Shown: positions 1-8,869, counted from the stretch's first letter. The stretch: 64,000 bases of DNA from JADZEM01 sp046328125 (GCA_046328125.1 JAXLXF010000006.1:124001-188000), one strand, 5' to 3'. Translations and numbers: made by a program. Notes: a model not told the origin generated them from the sequence alone.

Positions 1-2
1 AC

Positions 3-815
3 CTGGAGCGGTACGACGCCGTCGCGGCGACGCTGCACCAGGCCGAGCTGGTCCAGTCACAGGCTTGTCAGCTACACGACCGTGCTGCTCATCTGTTCGC
101 CGAAGCGTTCGCCACGGAAGCGAAAGTTGCGGCGGAGCGCGTCGTCACCCTCACGGAACGATCCGCAGCCGTCGCAGATCGACTCGCGACTGAACGGCGG
201 GCAGAGCTGGAGCAACTCGCCGCCGAGCTCGACCTGGAGCGCCTGCTCGCCGAGCGTCGGCGACAAGAGGAGGTAGAAGCAGCGAGAGCCGCCGAGGCCG
301 AGCGGGCCGGGCGACTCTCCGGAGCCCTCGCCGAAGCGTCGGAAGCGCTTCAGTCGGGGCGAATCGAGGAAGCCAGGGCATTGGCGGGTCTCGTTTGCAC
401 CGAAGATCCCGACAACGCTGACGCAGCTTCTCTCATCACCATGATCGCGCAGCGTGAGATGGCTGTCAAGAGTATTGCCGCCGACGAGGCGCTGTGGGCG
501 GTCCGCCGCGACCTCCGTCGAACGCCCGCCGAAGCCGTCGCCCGCCTGGAGGCCGTCGACGTCGACGGCTTGCCGAGCTCGCTCGCCGCCCAGGTGTTCG
601 GCGAGTGGGCCCGGGCCGCGTCCCGCCTCTGCCGCGAACGCGGCATCGCCGAGCCGCTCCGCTACGCGCCGGATCCGGGCCGTGGCGCCATCGTCGCCCG
701 CGATGCCGGTCTTGGCGAGTACGTCGTCGTCACCGCTCTCGGCATGGGGCCGGCCTGGACGGTCGGCACGGTGGTCGGCGAACGGCAAGTGCGGCGCGCT
801 CGCCCGCTTCGCTGA
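3..815 (+). CDS. coiled-coil protein, 5' end outside window
   Basis: The reading frame is open from the first complete codon at base 3 to a TGA at 813-815, so the start lies upstream of the window. About residues 1-130 are rich in Ala, Glu, Arg and Leu with heptad-like spacing, which predicts a long coiled coil. The last 140 residues look globular and start around the Cys in GLVCTEDPDN. I recognise no enzyme motif. It is the first visible gene of the + strand DNA-metabolism module and is followed by a hairpin, so it is probably the end of a transcription unit. An internal ATG at 441 exists, but the coiled-coil frame upstream is clearly coding-like. Function unknown. Confidence 0.65.
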   Translation: MERYDAVAATLHQAELVQSQACQLHDRAAHLFAEAFATEAKVAAERVVTLTERSAAVADRLATERRAELEQLAAELDLERLLAERRRQEEVEAARAAEAERAGRLSGALAEASEALQSGRIEEARALAGLVCTEDPDNADAASLITMIAQREMAVKSIAADEALWAVRRDLRRTPAEAVARLEAVDVDGLPSSLAAQVFGEWARAASRLCRERGIAEPLRYAPDPGRGAIVARDAGLGEYVVVTALGMGPAWTVGTVVGERQVRRARPLR

Positions 816-823
816 TCCCGGCA

Positions 824-879
824 GGCCCGAACGATTGTGACTTCGGCGGCACGCGCCACGGACCACGATCGTTCGGGCC
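824..879. repeat. perfect 12-bp inverted repeat
   Basis: GGCCCGAACGAT (824-835) and ATCGTTCGGGCC (868-879) are exact reverse complements separated by 32 bases, which themselves can pair in part. The repeat fills the gap between two genes and has no T-tract after it. It could be a GC-type terminator or an mRNA-stability hairpin. Confidence 0.6.
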
Positions 880-912
880 CTCGAACCTTGCATGGCCCGG
901 GAGGGCACACGC

Positions 913-1212
913 ATGGACTACCTCAAGCCCTACGATCGTGCGACCGTCAGCCTGTGGCTGCGGAGCCACACCCAGCTGGTGTCCGAGGCTGGCGGAAATT
1001 GCCTGGTCGGCGCGGCCACGCACGCCGTCCTGTCCGGGCTGCGTCGCCAGCCGACCCCATCCGAGCTCCTTGTCTGCTACGGCACCGACGCCGCGGGCGA
1101 CCTGGCCCTGATCGGCAGCCTCCTTCCGGACGCCCTCGCCGAAGCGTGCTGGCGGGTCCGTGACGCTGCTTTCTACCTCCGCTGGCTCGAGCTGGCCGAC
1201 GATGCCGAGTAG
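913..1212 (+). CDS. hypothetical protein, 99 aa
   Basis: The ATG at 913 is chosen because a GGGAGGG stretch (899-905) sits 7 bases upstream; an in-frame ATG at 892 has no comparable site. The product is a small soluble protein with no membrane segment and no motif I recognise. It contains a repeated Ala/Leu-rich helical pattern (residues 35-75) and an acidic C-terminus. The stop is 3 bases before the GTG start of the helicase gene, so the two are probably co-translated and may work together. Confidence 0.6.
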   Translation: MDYLKPYDRATVSLWLRSHTQLVSEAGGNCLVGAATHAVLSGLRRQPTPSELLVCYGTDAAGDLALIGSLLPDALAEACWRVRDAAFYLRWLELADDAE

Positions 1213-1215
1213 CGC

Positions 1216-3099
1216 GTGCTCGATCTCTCACGACTCGGCCCCGAGCAACGCCGGGCGGTGCTCGCACCGGACGGGCCGGCGCTGATCGTGGCCGGCCCCG
1301 GCTCGGGAAAGACGACGGTCCTCGCCGCTCGGATCGCCTTCCTGATCCTGTCGCGCCAGGTGCCGCCGACGAGCATCCTTGCCCTCACGTTTGCGACCAA
1401 GGCTGCTCGCGAGCTGCGGACCCGCCTCCACGGCTTGCTGGGCGAACCTGGACTATCGGTGGACGTGATGACCTTTCACGCATTCGGGCTGCGCATCGTC
1501 CGCCAGTGGTCCGAGGAGCTGGGCTTCGGGATCGATCCGCCGACGGTCTACGGCGATGGCGATGCTCGCGCGCTGTTACTGGAAGCGGCCGGCCGACAAG
1601 GCGTCACCGTGGACGACCGTCCGATTGCGACCTGGGTGGCCGACGTCAACCATCTTCGGCTCGCCATCGACCCGGCGGTCAGGGACGAGCCACTCGGCCG
1701 CCTCGTGCGCGAATACGAAGATCTCCTGCGGCGACGATGCGCGGTCGATTACCCGGCGATGCTGTCGCTCCCGCTTCGGCTATTCCACGAGCATCCAGCG
1801 GCCCTCCGCCTCTGCCAGGACGCCTACCGACACGTCCTGGTCGACGAGTTCCAGGACGTCTGTGGTTCCCAGTACGAGCTCTTGCGACAGATTGCCGAGC
1901 AGCACCACAACCTGGTCGCGGTCGGCGACCCGCGGCAAGCACTCTACGGCTGGCGTGGAGCCGACGTCCGCTATCTGCATCGGTTGGTGGACGACTTCCC
2001 CGGGACCCAGCTCCTGTCGCTCGATCAGAACTACCGCTCCACGGAGCGCATCGTCGGGCTGGCGAACTTCCTCGCCGAGCGTCTCGGCTCGTATCCCCCG
2101 CTCTGGACCGAGAATCCGCCGGGCGTCAGAGCCATCCTGTCTGTCGCCGGCGACGAACGGCAAGAGGCAGACTACGTCGCGACCGAGATCGCGCGCCTGG
2201 CGAGCGCGGGAGCCATCGGCAGTCTGGCCGACGTCGCGGTGCTCTTCCGCACGAACTGGCAGGCCGAAGAGCTGATCGTCGCCTTCCGAGAGCGACGCCT
2301 GCCGTACTGGGTCCGGGGAGGTGGAGACCTGTTCACGCGGAGGGAAGTGCGCGACGCGATCGCCTACCTGCGGCTGTCGGTCAACCCCGGCGACGTCGCG
2401 GCCCTCACTCGGGTGGTGAACGCTCCGCCTCGTTCGCTCGGTCGCCTGGCCGAGTCGCTGCGCGAGCGGCCGTGCACGACGGATGCGCTGCCCGCGCGGG
2501 CACGTCTCTATGGCGCCGCCAGCTTCGAGCGTGCCGTGAAGTTCAAGGACCTCATTAGCTTCCTCCACGAGCAGACGGGACGCCTTGCGCCGGCCCGCCT
2601 GCTCGACCTGATGCTTGAGCGGACCGGATATCACGCCTGGGTGGCCAGCCGGCCCGACGGCCCGTCACGCCTGAAGGGACTGACCGACCTGCGTCGGCTT
2701 GCGGAACGCGCAGATGGCAGCCCTGCCGACTGGCTGGTCGAGCTCCAGCTCGGGGAGGAGGCAACTTCACCTGCCGATGACACGGATCGCGTTCTGCTGA
2801 CGACGATCCATCGTGCGAAGGGCGGAGAGTGGTCGGTCGTCTTCGTCGTCGGGGTTGAAGAGGGGCTCATACCTCACGCGCGGGCGACCACCGGATCATC
2901 AGCCAATGAGGTCGAGGTGATCGACGAGGCCGGCATTGACGAGGAGCTCCGAGTCGCCTACGTGGCCGTCACCAGGCCGCGCGAGCGTCTCTACCTCACC
3001 TGCTGTCGTCAGCGCCGACGTGGCGAACACATCGAGCCTCGGGCCGCGTCCCGCTTCCTGCGCGATCTCCCGCCCGAACTGCTGGCCCGGGCGGCTTGA
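1216..3099 (+). CDS. UvrD/PcrA-like superfamily 1 DNA helicase
   Basis: ATP-driven 3'-5' DNA translocase of the UvrD/Rep family, 627 aa, slightly shorter than the usual 650-750. Visible motifs are a Q-motif (LGPEQRRAV), Walker A AGPGSGKTT (about residues 26-34), motif Ia TFATKAA, motif II DEFQD near residue 212, motif III GDPRQALYGWRGA, motif IV DQNYRS, motif V TIHRAKGGEW and motif VI RVAYVAVTRPRERLYL. All helicase motifs are present, so it should be active. It starts with GTG at 1216, just after the small gene upstream, and precedes the primase gene. This context suggests replication or repair of a mobile element rather than the housekeeping UvrD. Confidence 0.93.
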   Translation: MLDLSRLGPEQRRAVLAPDGPALIVAGPGSGKTTVLAARIAFLILSRQVPPTSILALTFATKAARELRTRLHGLLGEPGLSVDVMTFHAFGLRIVRQWSEELGFGIDPPTVYGDGDARALLLEAAGRQGVTVDDRPIATWVADVNHLRLAIDPAVRDEPLGRLVREYEDLLRRRCAVDYPAMLSLPLRLFHEHPAALRLCQDAYRHVLVDEFQDVCGSQYELLRQIAEQHHNLVAVGDPRQALYGWRGADVRYLHRLVDDFPGTQLLSLDQNYRSTERIVGLANFLAERLGSYPPLWTENPPGVRAILSVAGDERQEADYVATEIARLASAGAIGSLADVAVLFRTNWQAEELIVAFRERRLPYWVRGGGDLFTRREVRDAIAYLRLSVNPGDVAALTRVVNAPPRSLGRLAESLRERPCTTDALPARARLYGAASFERAVKFKDLISFLHEQTGRLAPARLLDLMLERTGYHAWVASRPDGPSRLKGLTDLRRLAERADGSPADWLVELQLGEEATSPADDTDRVLLTTIHRAKGGEWSVVFVVGVEEGLIPHARATTGSSANEVEVIDEAGIDEELRVAYVAVTRPRERLYLTCCRQRRRGEHIEPRAASRFLRDLPPELLARAA

Positions 3100-3120
3100 G
3101 CTGCCGCGCCCCGGACGCTG

Positions 3121-4176
3121 ATGTCGGCACTCCGTCGCATCGACACCGCCGAGTTGAAGCAGAGGCGACCGATCGTCGATGTCGTCGCCAGATACGGCAT
3201 CGACCTCCGCCCGCGCGGGCGCACCGCGGTCGGGCGCTGTCCGTTCCACGACGACGGCGGTCGACCGAACCTCTACGTGTATCCGGCCACCGATTCCTTC
3301 TACTGCTTCCGCTGCGGGGTCGGCGGGGACGCGATCACCTTCGTCGAGCGGATTGAGGGCATCACCTTTCGGGAGGCGGTCGGCCGCCTGACCGGCACCG
3401 ATCCCTCGCCAGTCGAGCGCAAGCCTCCTTCACTCCAAATGCGGCGACGGCGACCTCGGCCGGCACCGTGGGGGCCCGACGAGTGGGACTGTCTGGCGGC
3501 CGCCGTGGAGCTGTACCACAACCGCCTGCTCACCGATGCACATGCTTTGGCCTATGTCGAACGACGAGGCCTGGAGCGAGAGACACTGAAGCGGTGTCGG
3601 GTCGGCTACGCGGCCGGGGACGAGCTTGCCGCCTACCTGCGTTGGCGAGGCGTGCCGATTCAGTCGGGCCGGCGGACAGGTCTCCTTCTCGGCACCGGCA
3701 ACGAGCTGATGGCCGGTCGCATCGTGATCCCGGAGATCAGGGGCGGACGACCGGTCTGGCTCATTGGCCGCGAGGTGGGCGACGGCGCAGGGCCGAAGTA
3801 CCTGGGACAGCCCGGCCCGCGGAGACTCCTCGGTTGGGACTCCGCGTCTCGCGAGTGGTCCGTCTGTGTAGTCGAAGGGGCATTCGACTGGCTGACTTTG
3901 CAGCAATGGCGAGTGCCTTCGGTTGCGCTCCTCGGGACGCACGTGCGTCCCGAGACGATGCAGGCGTTGCGGAGGTTCCGGCGGGTCCACCTCGTCCTGG
4001 ACGCCGATCCCGCCGGCCTCGAAGCGACGGGACGCTTGCTCCAGGCCCTCGGCCCTGTCGCCGTTCAGGTCTTGCTGGATGGGGTCAAGGACGTCGCCGA
4101 CCTCGCGACCCATCCCGATGGAGCAGCACGCTTCCATCGGATGATCAGTCTGGCCACGCAAGCGTCAGCGGCGTGA
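3121..4176 (+). CDS. DnaG-like primase with CHC2 zinc finger and Toprim domain (short form)
   Basis: RNA-primer synthesis enzyme of the DnaG family, 351 aa. The N-terminus has a CHC2-type zinc-binding site, CPFH (about residues 40-43) and CFRC (about 62-65). The catalytic core follows, with a basic-motif-like GRIVIPEIRGG and PKYLG, then Toprim residues in VVEGAFDWLT and the acidic pair in VLDADPAG. Chromosomal DnaG is about 600 aa; the C-terminal helicase-binding domain is missing here, as in many plasmid and phage primases. The ATG at 3121 follows the helicase stop by 21 bases. The order helicase-primase-ssb-clamp suggests a self-contained replication set. Confidence 0.88.
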   Translation: MSALRRIDTAELKQRRPIVDVVARYGIDLRPRGRTAVGRCPFHDDGGRPNLYVYPATDSFYCFRCGVGGDAITFVERIEGITFREAVGRLTGTDPSPVERKPPSLQMRRRRPRPAPWGPDEWDCLAAAVELYHNRLLTDAHALAYVERRGLERETLKRCRVGYAAGDELAAYLRWRGVPIQSGRRTGLLLGTGNELMAGRIVIPEIRGGRPVWLIGREVGDGAGPKYLGQPGPRRLLGWDSASREWSVCVVEGAFDWLTLQQWRVPSVALLGTHVRPETMQALRRFRRVHLVLDADPAGLEATGRLLQALGPVAVQVLLDGVKDVADLATHPDGAARFHRMISLATQASAA

Positions 4177-4199
4177 TGCTCGTCAGACGAACACCTCTC

Positions 4200-4231
4200 G
4201 GCGACGAACAACACCCCATCTGGTCGTCGCC
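4200..4231. repeat. 8-bp inverted repeat upstream of ssb
   Basis: GGCGACGA (4200-4207) and TCGTCGCC (4224-4231) are exact reverse complements around a 16-base loop, in the 143-base gap between the primase and ssb genes. No T-tract follows. Confidence 0.4.
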
Positions 4232-4319
4232 ACGTCCCACCGACTCGCTTCAGGCGAGGCTCCTCCGCCCGGTGCGATCGAGGCCGGGATTCGACGTGTG
4301 GCGTGAGCGGAGGCATGAC

Positions 4320-4739
4320 ATGCCGTACAGCCTCAACCGCGTCGAGCTGATTGGTCGGCTCGGCCAGGATCCCAACATGCGCTTCACCACCGCCGGCCTG
4401 GCGGTCACCCGGATCAGCCTGGCGACCGACCGGCCTTCCAGGTCCGGGACCGAGACGGGTACCGACTGGCACCAGATCGTCTGCTGGGACAAGCTCGCCG
4501 AGTTTGCCGGCCAGCATCTGGCGAAGGGGCGGCTCGTCTTCGTCGCCGGACGGCTCTCCTACCGAACGTGGGAGGGGCGCGACGGTCAGACGCGGCGCGC
4601 AGCCGAGGTGACGGCGACCGAGATCATCTTGCTCGATCGCCGACCTTCCACGGACCCATCCGATCCGCAGCACGAGTCAGCCGCCGGCCCTGAGGCATCA
4701 GCCGACGACGATGGACCAGAGGACGACGTTCCCTTCTAG
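4320..4739 (+). CDS. ssb: single-stranded DNA-binding protein
   Basis: Tetrameric OB-fold ssDNA-binding protein, 139 aa. The N-terminus (NRVELIGRLGQDPNMR) and the core (WHQIVCWDKLAEF, GRLVFVAGRLSYRTWE) are diagnostic for bacterial SSB. The C-terminus is a short acidic tail ending in DDVPF, the partner-binding tip that recruits helicases, primase and RecG/RecQ-type proteins. The ATG at 4320 starts the OB fold exactly, although the frame is open far upstream. The gene lies in the replication-like block and is probably element-specific. Confidence 0.95.
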   Translation: MPYSLNRVELIGRLGQDPNMRFTTAGLAVTRISLATDRPSRSGTETGTDWHQIVCWDKLAEFAGQHLAKGRLVFVAGRLSYRTWEGRDGQTRRAAEVTATEIILLDRRPSTDPSDPQHESAAGPEASADDDGPEDDVPF

Positions 4740-4743
4740 TCCG

Positions 4744-4941
4744 ATGCCCACATTCAGGTTGCGTTCGCTCCGTGGCCAGCTGCTCTTTCTGCTCTCGCTC
4801 CCGAGGCTCCACGTGGCCGACGGGTACGTCCGTGAGCTCCTGGTCATCGCCAGCCCGACGTCGCCGCGGCTGCGGCTGCTGACCGTGTACCGCCGGCTTG
4901 CCGGCCCGCCTCCGCGTCCGCGCATCCCACGAGCGGCGTGA
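4744..4941 (+). CDS. small hypothetical ORF, 65 aa
   Basis: Short open frame starting 5 bases after the ssb stop. It encodes a basic Leu/Arg-rich peptide with a weakly hydrophobic stretch (QLLFLLSLP) and a Pro/Arg-rich end. No ribosome site stands out and no homology is recognised. It could be a real small protein translated after ssb, or a chance frame in GC-rich DNA. Confidence 0.3.
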   Translation: MPTFRLRSLRGQLLFLLSLPRLHVADGYVRELLVIASPTSPRLRLLTVYRRLAGPPPRPRIPRAA

Positions 4942-4962
4942 GTCGCGTCCACCAGACGACGG

Positions 4963-4992
4963 GGAGCCAGGTCCATCCACGGACCTGGCTCC
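4963..4992. repeat. perfect 12-bp inverted repeat hairpin
   Basis: GGAGCCAGGTCC (4963-4974) and GGACCTGGCTCC (4981-4992) pair perfectly around the 6-base loop ATCCAC. It lies just before the ATG at 5013, so the hairpin ends about 10 bases ahead of the ribosome site. No T-tract follows. Confidence 0.7.
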
Positions 4993-5012
4993 TGGTCGTC
5001 TCGAGGATGACG

Positions 5013-5297
5013 ATGCCCATTCTTCACGAGACCGTCTCGCCCGAGTGGCGGCTGCGGCTGGCCGTTCGGACCAAGAGCCCTTCGCAGCTCGCCCTGACCT
5101 TCGCTGCCTACGCCGGCCAGTTCTACGACCGGGCCTCCTTTGACGACCTGGCCCGCCGCGTGAGCGACCTCTACGCCGACGCGAACGACACCCACGCGCA
5201 CGAGTTCCGCGATCGTCTCAATCGCCGGCTCTGCGATCGCTTCCACGAGCCGGTCGTCTGGGAGACGGTGGCCCCGGACCGCAGCGGGCCGGCGTGA
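5013..5297 (+). CDS. hypothetical protein, 94 aa
   Basis: The ATG at 5013 has a GAGG 6 bases upstream; an ATG at 5007 and a GTG at 4938 are also in frame. The protein is helical and charged, with an aromatic patch (TFAAYAGQFYDRASFDD) and a conserved-looking basic segment (FRDRLNRRLCDRF). No family is recognised. Its stop overlaps the GTG start of the RadC/JAB gene by 4 bases, so the two are translationally coupled. Confidence 0.6.
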   Translation: MPILHETVSPEWRLRLAVRTKSPSQLALTFAAYAGQFYDRASFDDLARRVSDLYADANDTHAHEFRDRLNRRLCDRFHEPVVWETVAPDRSGPA

Positions 5298-5839
5298 GCA
5301 CCACGACCGACTCCCGGCAGATCAGCCTGCTGCCGCCGGACGCCGCCACGCTTCTCCACCTCGTGCGGGAGAATCTCCGTCTGCTTGCCGACCTGGCGGG
5401 GCGGTATGAGGTCAGTGGCCTCGCAGCACCCCTGGACGGCCTGACGGTCCGTAGTCCGTCTGACGTGGCAGCCTACCTGGGGGCCGAGCTGTCCGGCCTC
5501 GCTCAGGAGCAGCTCCGTGTCGTCCTCCTGGACAGCCGTAACCGGGTGATCGCGACCTCGCTGGTGTATCAGGGTGGGCTCAACTCGACGGTCGTACGCC
5601 TGGGCGATTGCTTCCGCGAAGCGGTCGCGCAAGGCGCGGCAGCCGTCGTCCTGGTCCACAACCACCCGAGCGGCGATCCGACACCCTCACCGGAGGACGT
5701 CCGACTGACCGAGGAGGCCGCCCGAGCCGGCGATCTTCTCGGCGTCGAGCTCCTCGACCACCTGGTGATAGGCCGATCCGGACACGTCAGCCTGCGCGAG
5801 CTCGGCTTGTACAGCCCTGCCGCGCGAACGGATTCGTGA
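5294..5839 (+). CDS. RadC-type JAB/MPN domain protein
   Basis: 181 aa. A JAB/JAMM metal site is visible as HNHPSGDPTPSPED (about residues 122-135), the hallmark of the RadC family. The usual RadC N-terminal helix-hairpin-helix is replaced by a shorter segment. Biochemical roles of RadC proteins are still unclear; many are carried by mobile elements, and RadC-type proteins are associated with PRTRC systems, whose other parts lie 9-12 kb downstream. The N-terminus contains QISLL (residues 9-13), a weak match to a sliding-clamp-binding peptide. The GTG start overlaps the upstream stop. Confidence 0.85.
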   Translation: MSTTTDSRQISLLPPDAATLLHLVRENLRLLADLAGRYEVSGLAAPLDGLTVRSPSDVAAYLGAELSGLAQEQLRVVLLDSRNRVIATSLVYQGGLNSTVVRLGDCFREAVAQGAAAVVLVHNHPSGDPTPSPEDVRLTEEAARAGDLLGVELLDHLVIGRSGHVSLRELGLYSPAARTDS

Positions 5840-5845
5840 GGGAAC

Positions 5846-5873
5846 GGGCGGATCGAGTGTCGTCGATCCGCCC
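5846..5873. repeat. perfect 11-bp inverted repeat hairpin
   Basis: GGGCGGATCGA (5846-5856) and TCGATCCGCCC (5863-5873) pair around a 6-base loop directly after the radC-like stop. A short TTCCTGCC follows, so it may act as a weak terminator. Confidence 0.7.
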
Positions 5874-5900
5874 TTCCTGCCCCGAAGACGGAGGTAGCCG

Positions 5901-7187
5901 ATGCTCGACATCGCTACAACTGACGTGGTGCCGGCCGACGCGCCCAACGACGGCGTCGAAGCCCGCGCCGAGCGCGCCGCCGGACGAACCGGCGTCGAGA
6001 CCGCCGAGATCGAGCGCCTGCCCTTCGACCTCTCCGCGCTGGAGGAGGAGGGCGTCTTCGTGAACGTCGACGCCAGCGGATTCGGGCTGCTCGATCGGCG
6101 ACTGGAGTGGCACGCGCTCGGAGTCAGCCTGCCGCGCGGCACAAACCTCGCCTTCCGGCCGCCGCGCTGCGGGCTCCTGCCGGATCGCTACCGTCTTCCC
6201 CTTCTCCGCCCGGCCGCCCGCGCACACGCGGCCCTACACAAGTACTCGTACCGGTTCACGCTGACCGAGACGCTCTTCGAGACACCCGCGTATCGCTGGG
6301 TGCCGTGGTCGGCCTTCGAGGCGTTCGAGCGCGACTTCCGAGCCGCGCAGCAAGCCCTCGAAGCTGCGAGGACGGACGTCCTCGATCAGTACGAGGCGGT
6401 CCGCGAAGAGGTTATCGAGACCATCCTGCGGCTGGCAGACGACTCGGCCCGTCGACTGATCGCCACCGGGCACGTCGTCCCCGAGGGCTACCGCGACGTC
6501 ATCGCCCGGGGCATCGACGCCGCCGTGCCCAGCCCGGATGACCTGCGAGAAAAGCTGACCCTGCGCTACCGGGTCGGCGTCGTGCTCCTGGGCAGCGAGA
6601 TGGTCGCCGAGCAGCGGCGGGCCCGCGAGGAGCGCGCACGAATCGAGCTACTTGAGGAAGCCGTCCTCGCTGAACGGCAGCAGCAACGGGCGCGCGAACG
6701 GCTCGTCCAAAAGGAGCTGTGGGCCGAAGAGGAGCGCATCCGACGGCGACTCCAGGCCGAGGAAGAGGAGCGCCGACGGGAAGCCGAGATCAAGGAGCGC
6801 CTGCGGGCCTTGAAGCTGGAGGCGGCGAAGGAGCGCCTGCGGGACGCCCTGAGCCCGATCGAGGAGGGCGCCCAACAGCTCCACGCGGCCGTGTTCGAGG
6901 CGGCCACCGCGATCAGAGCATCCCTTCGGAAGCACGGATCCCTGCCCGGCCGATCGGTGCGGCGGGCACGCGAGCTGACCCGCTGGTTCCGCCTGATGAA
7001 CTGGCAGTCCGACCAGCAGTTGGAGGTGCTTCTGACCGAGCTGGAACATCTCGCCGGCCGCCCGTCGGGAAAGCGCAAACGCGATCCCGGCCCGATCGAC
7101 CAGGTCCTCGGCGACATCGTCGAGCTGTGCTACGCCGACGCCCGCGCGCTGGCCGAACCGCACCGGATGGTGGCGCTCGAGCTGTAG
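5901..7187 (+). CDS. large coiled-coil protein, function unknown
   Basis: 428 aa, starting at the ATG at 5901 with GGAGG about 10 bases upstream. Residues 40-200 look globular (aromatic-rich, with RWVPWSAFEAFERDF). Residues about 235-315 are an uninterrupted Arg/Glu/Gln-rich coiled coil, and a basic C-terminal domain follows. Size and layout recall DUF3150-type proteins found beside AAA ATPases on plasmids and phages, but I cannot confirm that. The next gene is an AAA protein, so the two may form a complex. Confidence 0.6.
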   Translation: MLDIATTDVVPADAPNDGVEARAERAAGRTGVETAEIERLPFDLSALEEEGVFVNVDASGFGLLDRRLEWHALGVSLPRGTNLAFRPPRCGLLPDRYRLPLLRPAARAHAALHKYSYRFTLTETLFETPAYRWVPWSAFEAFERDFRAAQQALEAARTDVLDQYEAVREEVIETILRLADDSARRLIATGHVVPEGYRDVIARGIDAAVPSPDDLREKLTLRYRVGVVLLGSEMVAEQRRAREERARIELLEEAVLAERQQQRARERLVQKELWAEEERIRRRLQAEEEERRREAEIKERLRALKLEAAKERLRDALSPIEEGAQQLHAAVFEAATAIRASLRKHGSLPGRSVRRARELTRWFRLMNWQSDQQLEVLLTELEHLAGRPSGKRKRDPGPIDQVLGDIVELCYADARALAEPHRMVALEL

Positions 7188-7199
7188 CGGGATACGACT

Positions 7200-7236
7200 C
7201 GACGGCAGGGCCGCCACGTTGGCGACCCTGCCGTCG
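7200..7236. repeat. 11-bp inverted repeat with extended inner stem
   Basis: CGACGGCAGGG (7200-7210) pairs with CCCTGCCGTCG (7226-7236). The intervening bases can add an inner CGCCA/TGGCG stem, giving one long hairpin in the gap before the AAA gene. Confidence 0.7.
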
Positions 7237-7257
7237 TCGATCATGGGAGGCAGATCC

Positions 7258-8847
7258 ATGCTCGACACACCGTCCGTCGAGGCGCTGGTTCGCGAGCTCG
7301 ACGTGCTGATCCGCGCTCGCTACCCGCTCATCGCCGTCAGCACCTTCGAGGAGCAGCGCTTCCGCCGTCTGATGGCCGCGGTCGCCCACCTCGAGCGGCA
7401 TGCTCCCAAGGGCCTGTACACCTGGAGTCGGACCAGCGGGCTCCGCCAACTGTCCGGCCCCGGGATCGGCGCCAGCGAACGGATCTTCCCGAGCACCGAA
7501 GACCCGCTGTCGATCCTGGAGCACATTGCTGAGGCGGAACGTGGCCTCTACGTCCTCTGCGACTTCGGGCCGTACCTGGCGCCGTTCGGCCAGGAGGAGC
7601 CGTTGCTGGTTCGACGCCTTCGCGAGCTGGCCTGGACGATCAAGTCACGACCGGTCACGGTGCTCTTCGTCGGGCCGAGCTTCCCCGAGATCCCCGCGCT
7701 CGAAAAGGAGGTCAAAGCCGTCGACCTGCCGCTGCCCGACGAGGGCGAGGTGGATCGCATCCTCCACCTGCACCTGGACCGGCTCCGAGAGAACCCCGAC
7801 GTCACGCTGAGCGTCGACGGGCATACGCAAGAGCAACTGGGCCAGGCCCTCCTCGGGCTGACCGAGACCGAGATCGAGAACGCCCTCGCCAAGGCGGCGA
7901 TCACCTACCGTGGGATCGGCCCGGAAGCCTTGCCGCTGATCCTCGACGAGAAGCGGAGCGTCATCCGGCACGGCGGCGCCCTCTCCTACAGCCATCCGGA
8001 GCCGGCCGATCACCTCGGCGGCTACGCGAACCTGCGAGGCCTGCTGCAGGAAGCGGCGGTCACCTTCACTCCCGCGGCGCGGGAGTTCGGCGTCGAACCG
8101 ATGAAAGGCCTGCTGCTCGTGGGCCTACCAGGAACGGGCAAGGATTTGGTCAAGCGCATCGCCGCGTCGATCCTTGGCCGTCCGCTGCTCGACCTCGACT
8201 TCGGGGCCGTGATGGGAGAGGGCGGCGGCGTGATCGGTTCTGCTGCAATGAGCATCAAGCGGGCCCTGGCGATCGCCACCACGCTCAAAGGAATCCTGGG
8301 CATTTCCGAGTTCGAGAAGGCGGTCGGCGGGCTCCAATCGTCGAACCGGAGCGATGGTGGCGAGACGGCCCGAACGATCGCCCACCTCCTCAACTGGATG
8401 CAGGAGCAGCAGGATGTGTTCGTCGTCGGCACGGCGAACGACGTCCGCCAGCTCGCGCCCGAGCAGATCAGGCAGGGCCGGTTCGGTCAGGTCGTCTTCG
8501 TCGATCTGCCCACCGTGGAAGACCGCGCGGAGATCTTCAAAGTCCATCTGAGCAAGCGCGGCCGAGACCCGCTCTCCTTCGATTTGGAGCAGCTAGCTCG
8601 AAGCTCGGATGGCTTCTCGGGCGCCGAGATCGAGGCGATCGTCAAGCTGGGCCTCCTTGACGCCTTCATGGACGGTCCGCGTGAGGTAACCACCTCCGAC
8701 CTACTCCGTCGCGCCCGATCGATCCGCCCGACGTCGGAGGTCAAGCGCGAGGAGATCGAGGAGCTCCGGCGCTGGGCACGCGAGCATCTGGCGATCGACG
8801 CCGTGCAGGGACAGCCGACCGCCGGCGACCGCCTGATGGAGTTCTGA
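7258..8847 (+). CDS. AAA+ family protein with altered Walker motifs (Ycf46/FtsH-like)
   Basis: 529 aa. The N-terminal half (residues 1-260) matches the Ycf46-like layout with a RecA-like, non-AAA region. The AAA domain follows. Its P-loop reads GLPGTGKD (residues 289-296), with Asp where Ser/Thr normally binds magnesium. Walker B reads ILGISEFEK, with Ser350 in place of the Asp before Glu351. Sensor and arginine-finger regions (VVGTANDV, IRQGRFGQVVFVDLP) look normal. It could be a nucleotide-sensing scaffold or an ATPase with unusual metal chemistry. The ATG at 7258 has GGGAGG 9 bases upstream. The DUF1257 and DUF2997 genes follow directly, a grouping known for Ycf46-like proteins. Confidence 0.8.
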   Translation: MLDTPSVEALVRELDVLIRARYPLIAVSTFEEQRFRRLMAAVAHLERHAPKGLYTWSRTSGLRQLSGPGIGASERIFPSTEDPLSILEHIAEAERGLYVLCDFGPYLAPFGQEEPLLVRRLRELAWTIKSRPVTVLFVGPSFPEIPALEKEVKAVDLPLPDEGEVDRILHLHLDRLRENPDVTLSVDGHTQEQLGQALLGLTETEIENALAKAAITYRGIGPEALPLILDEKRSVIRHGGALSYSHPEPADHLGGYANLRGLLQEAAVTFTPAAREFGVEPMKGLLLVGLPGTGKDLVKRIAASILGRPLLDLDFGAVMGEGGGVIGSAAMSIKRALAIATTLKGILGISEFEKAVGGLQSSNRSDGGETARTIAHLLNWMQEQQDVFVVGTANDVRQLAPEQIRQGRFGQVVFVDLPTVEDRAEIFKVHLSKRGRDPLSFDLEQLARSSDGFSGAEIEAIVKLGLLDAFMDGPREVTTSDLLRRARSIRPTSEVKREEIEELRRWAREHLAIDAVQGQPTAGDRLMEF

Positions 8848-8869
8848 CGCCGCTCACCGAGCGGCTCCT

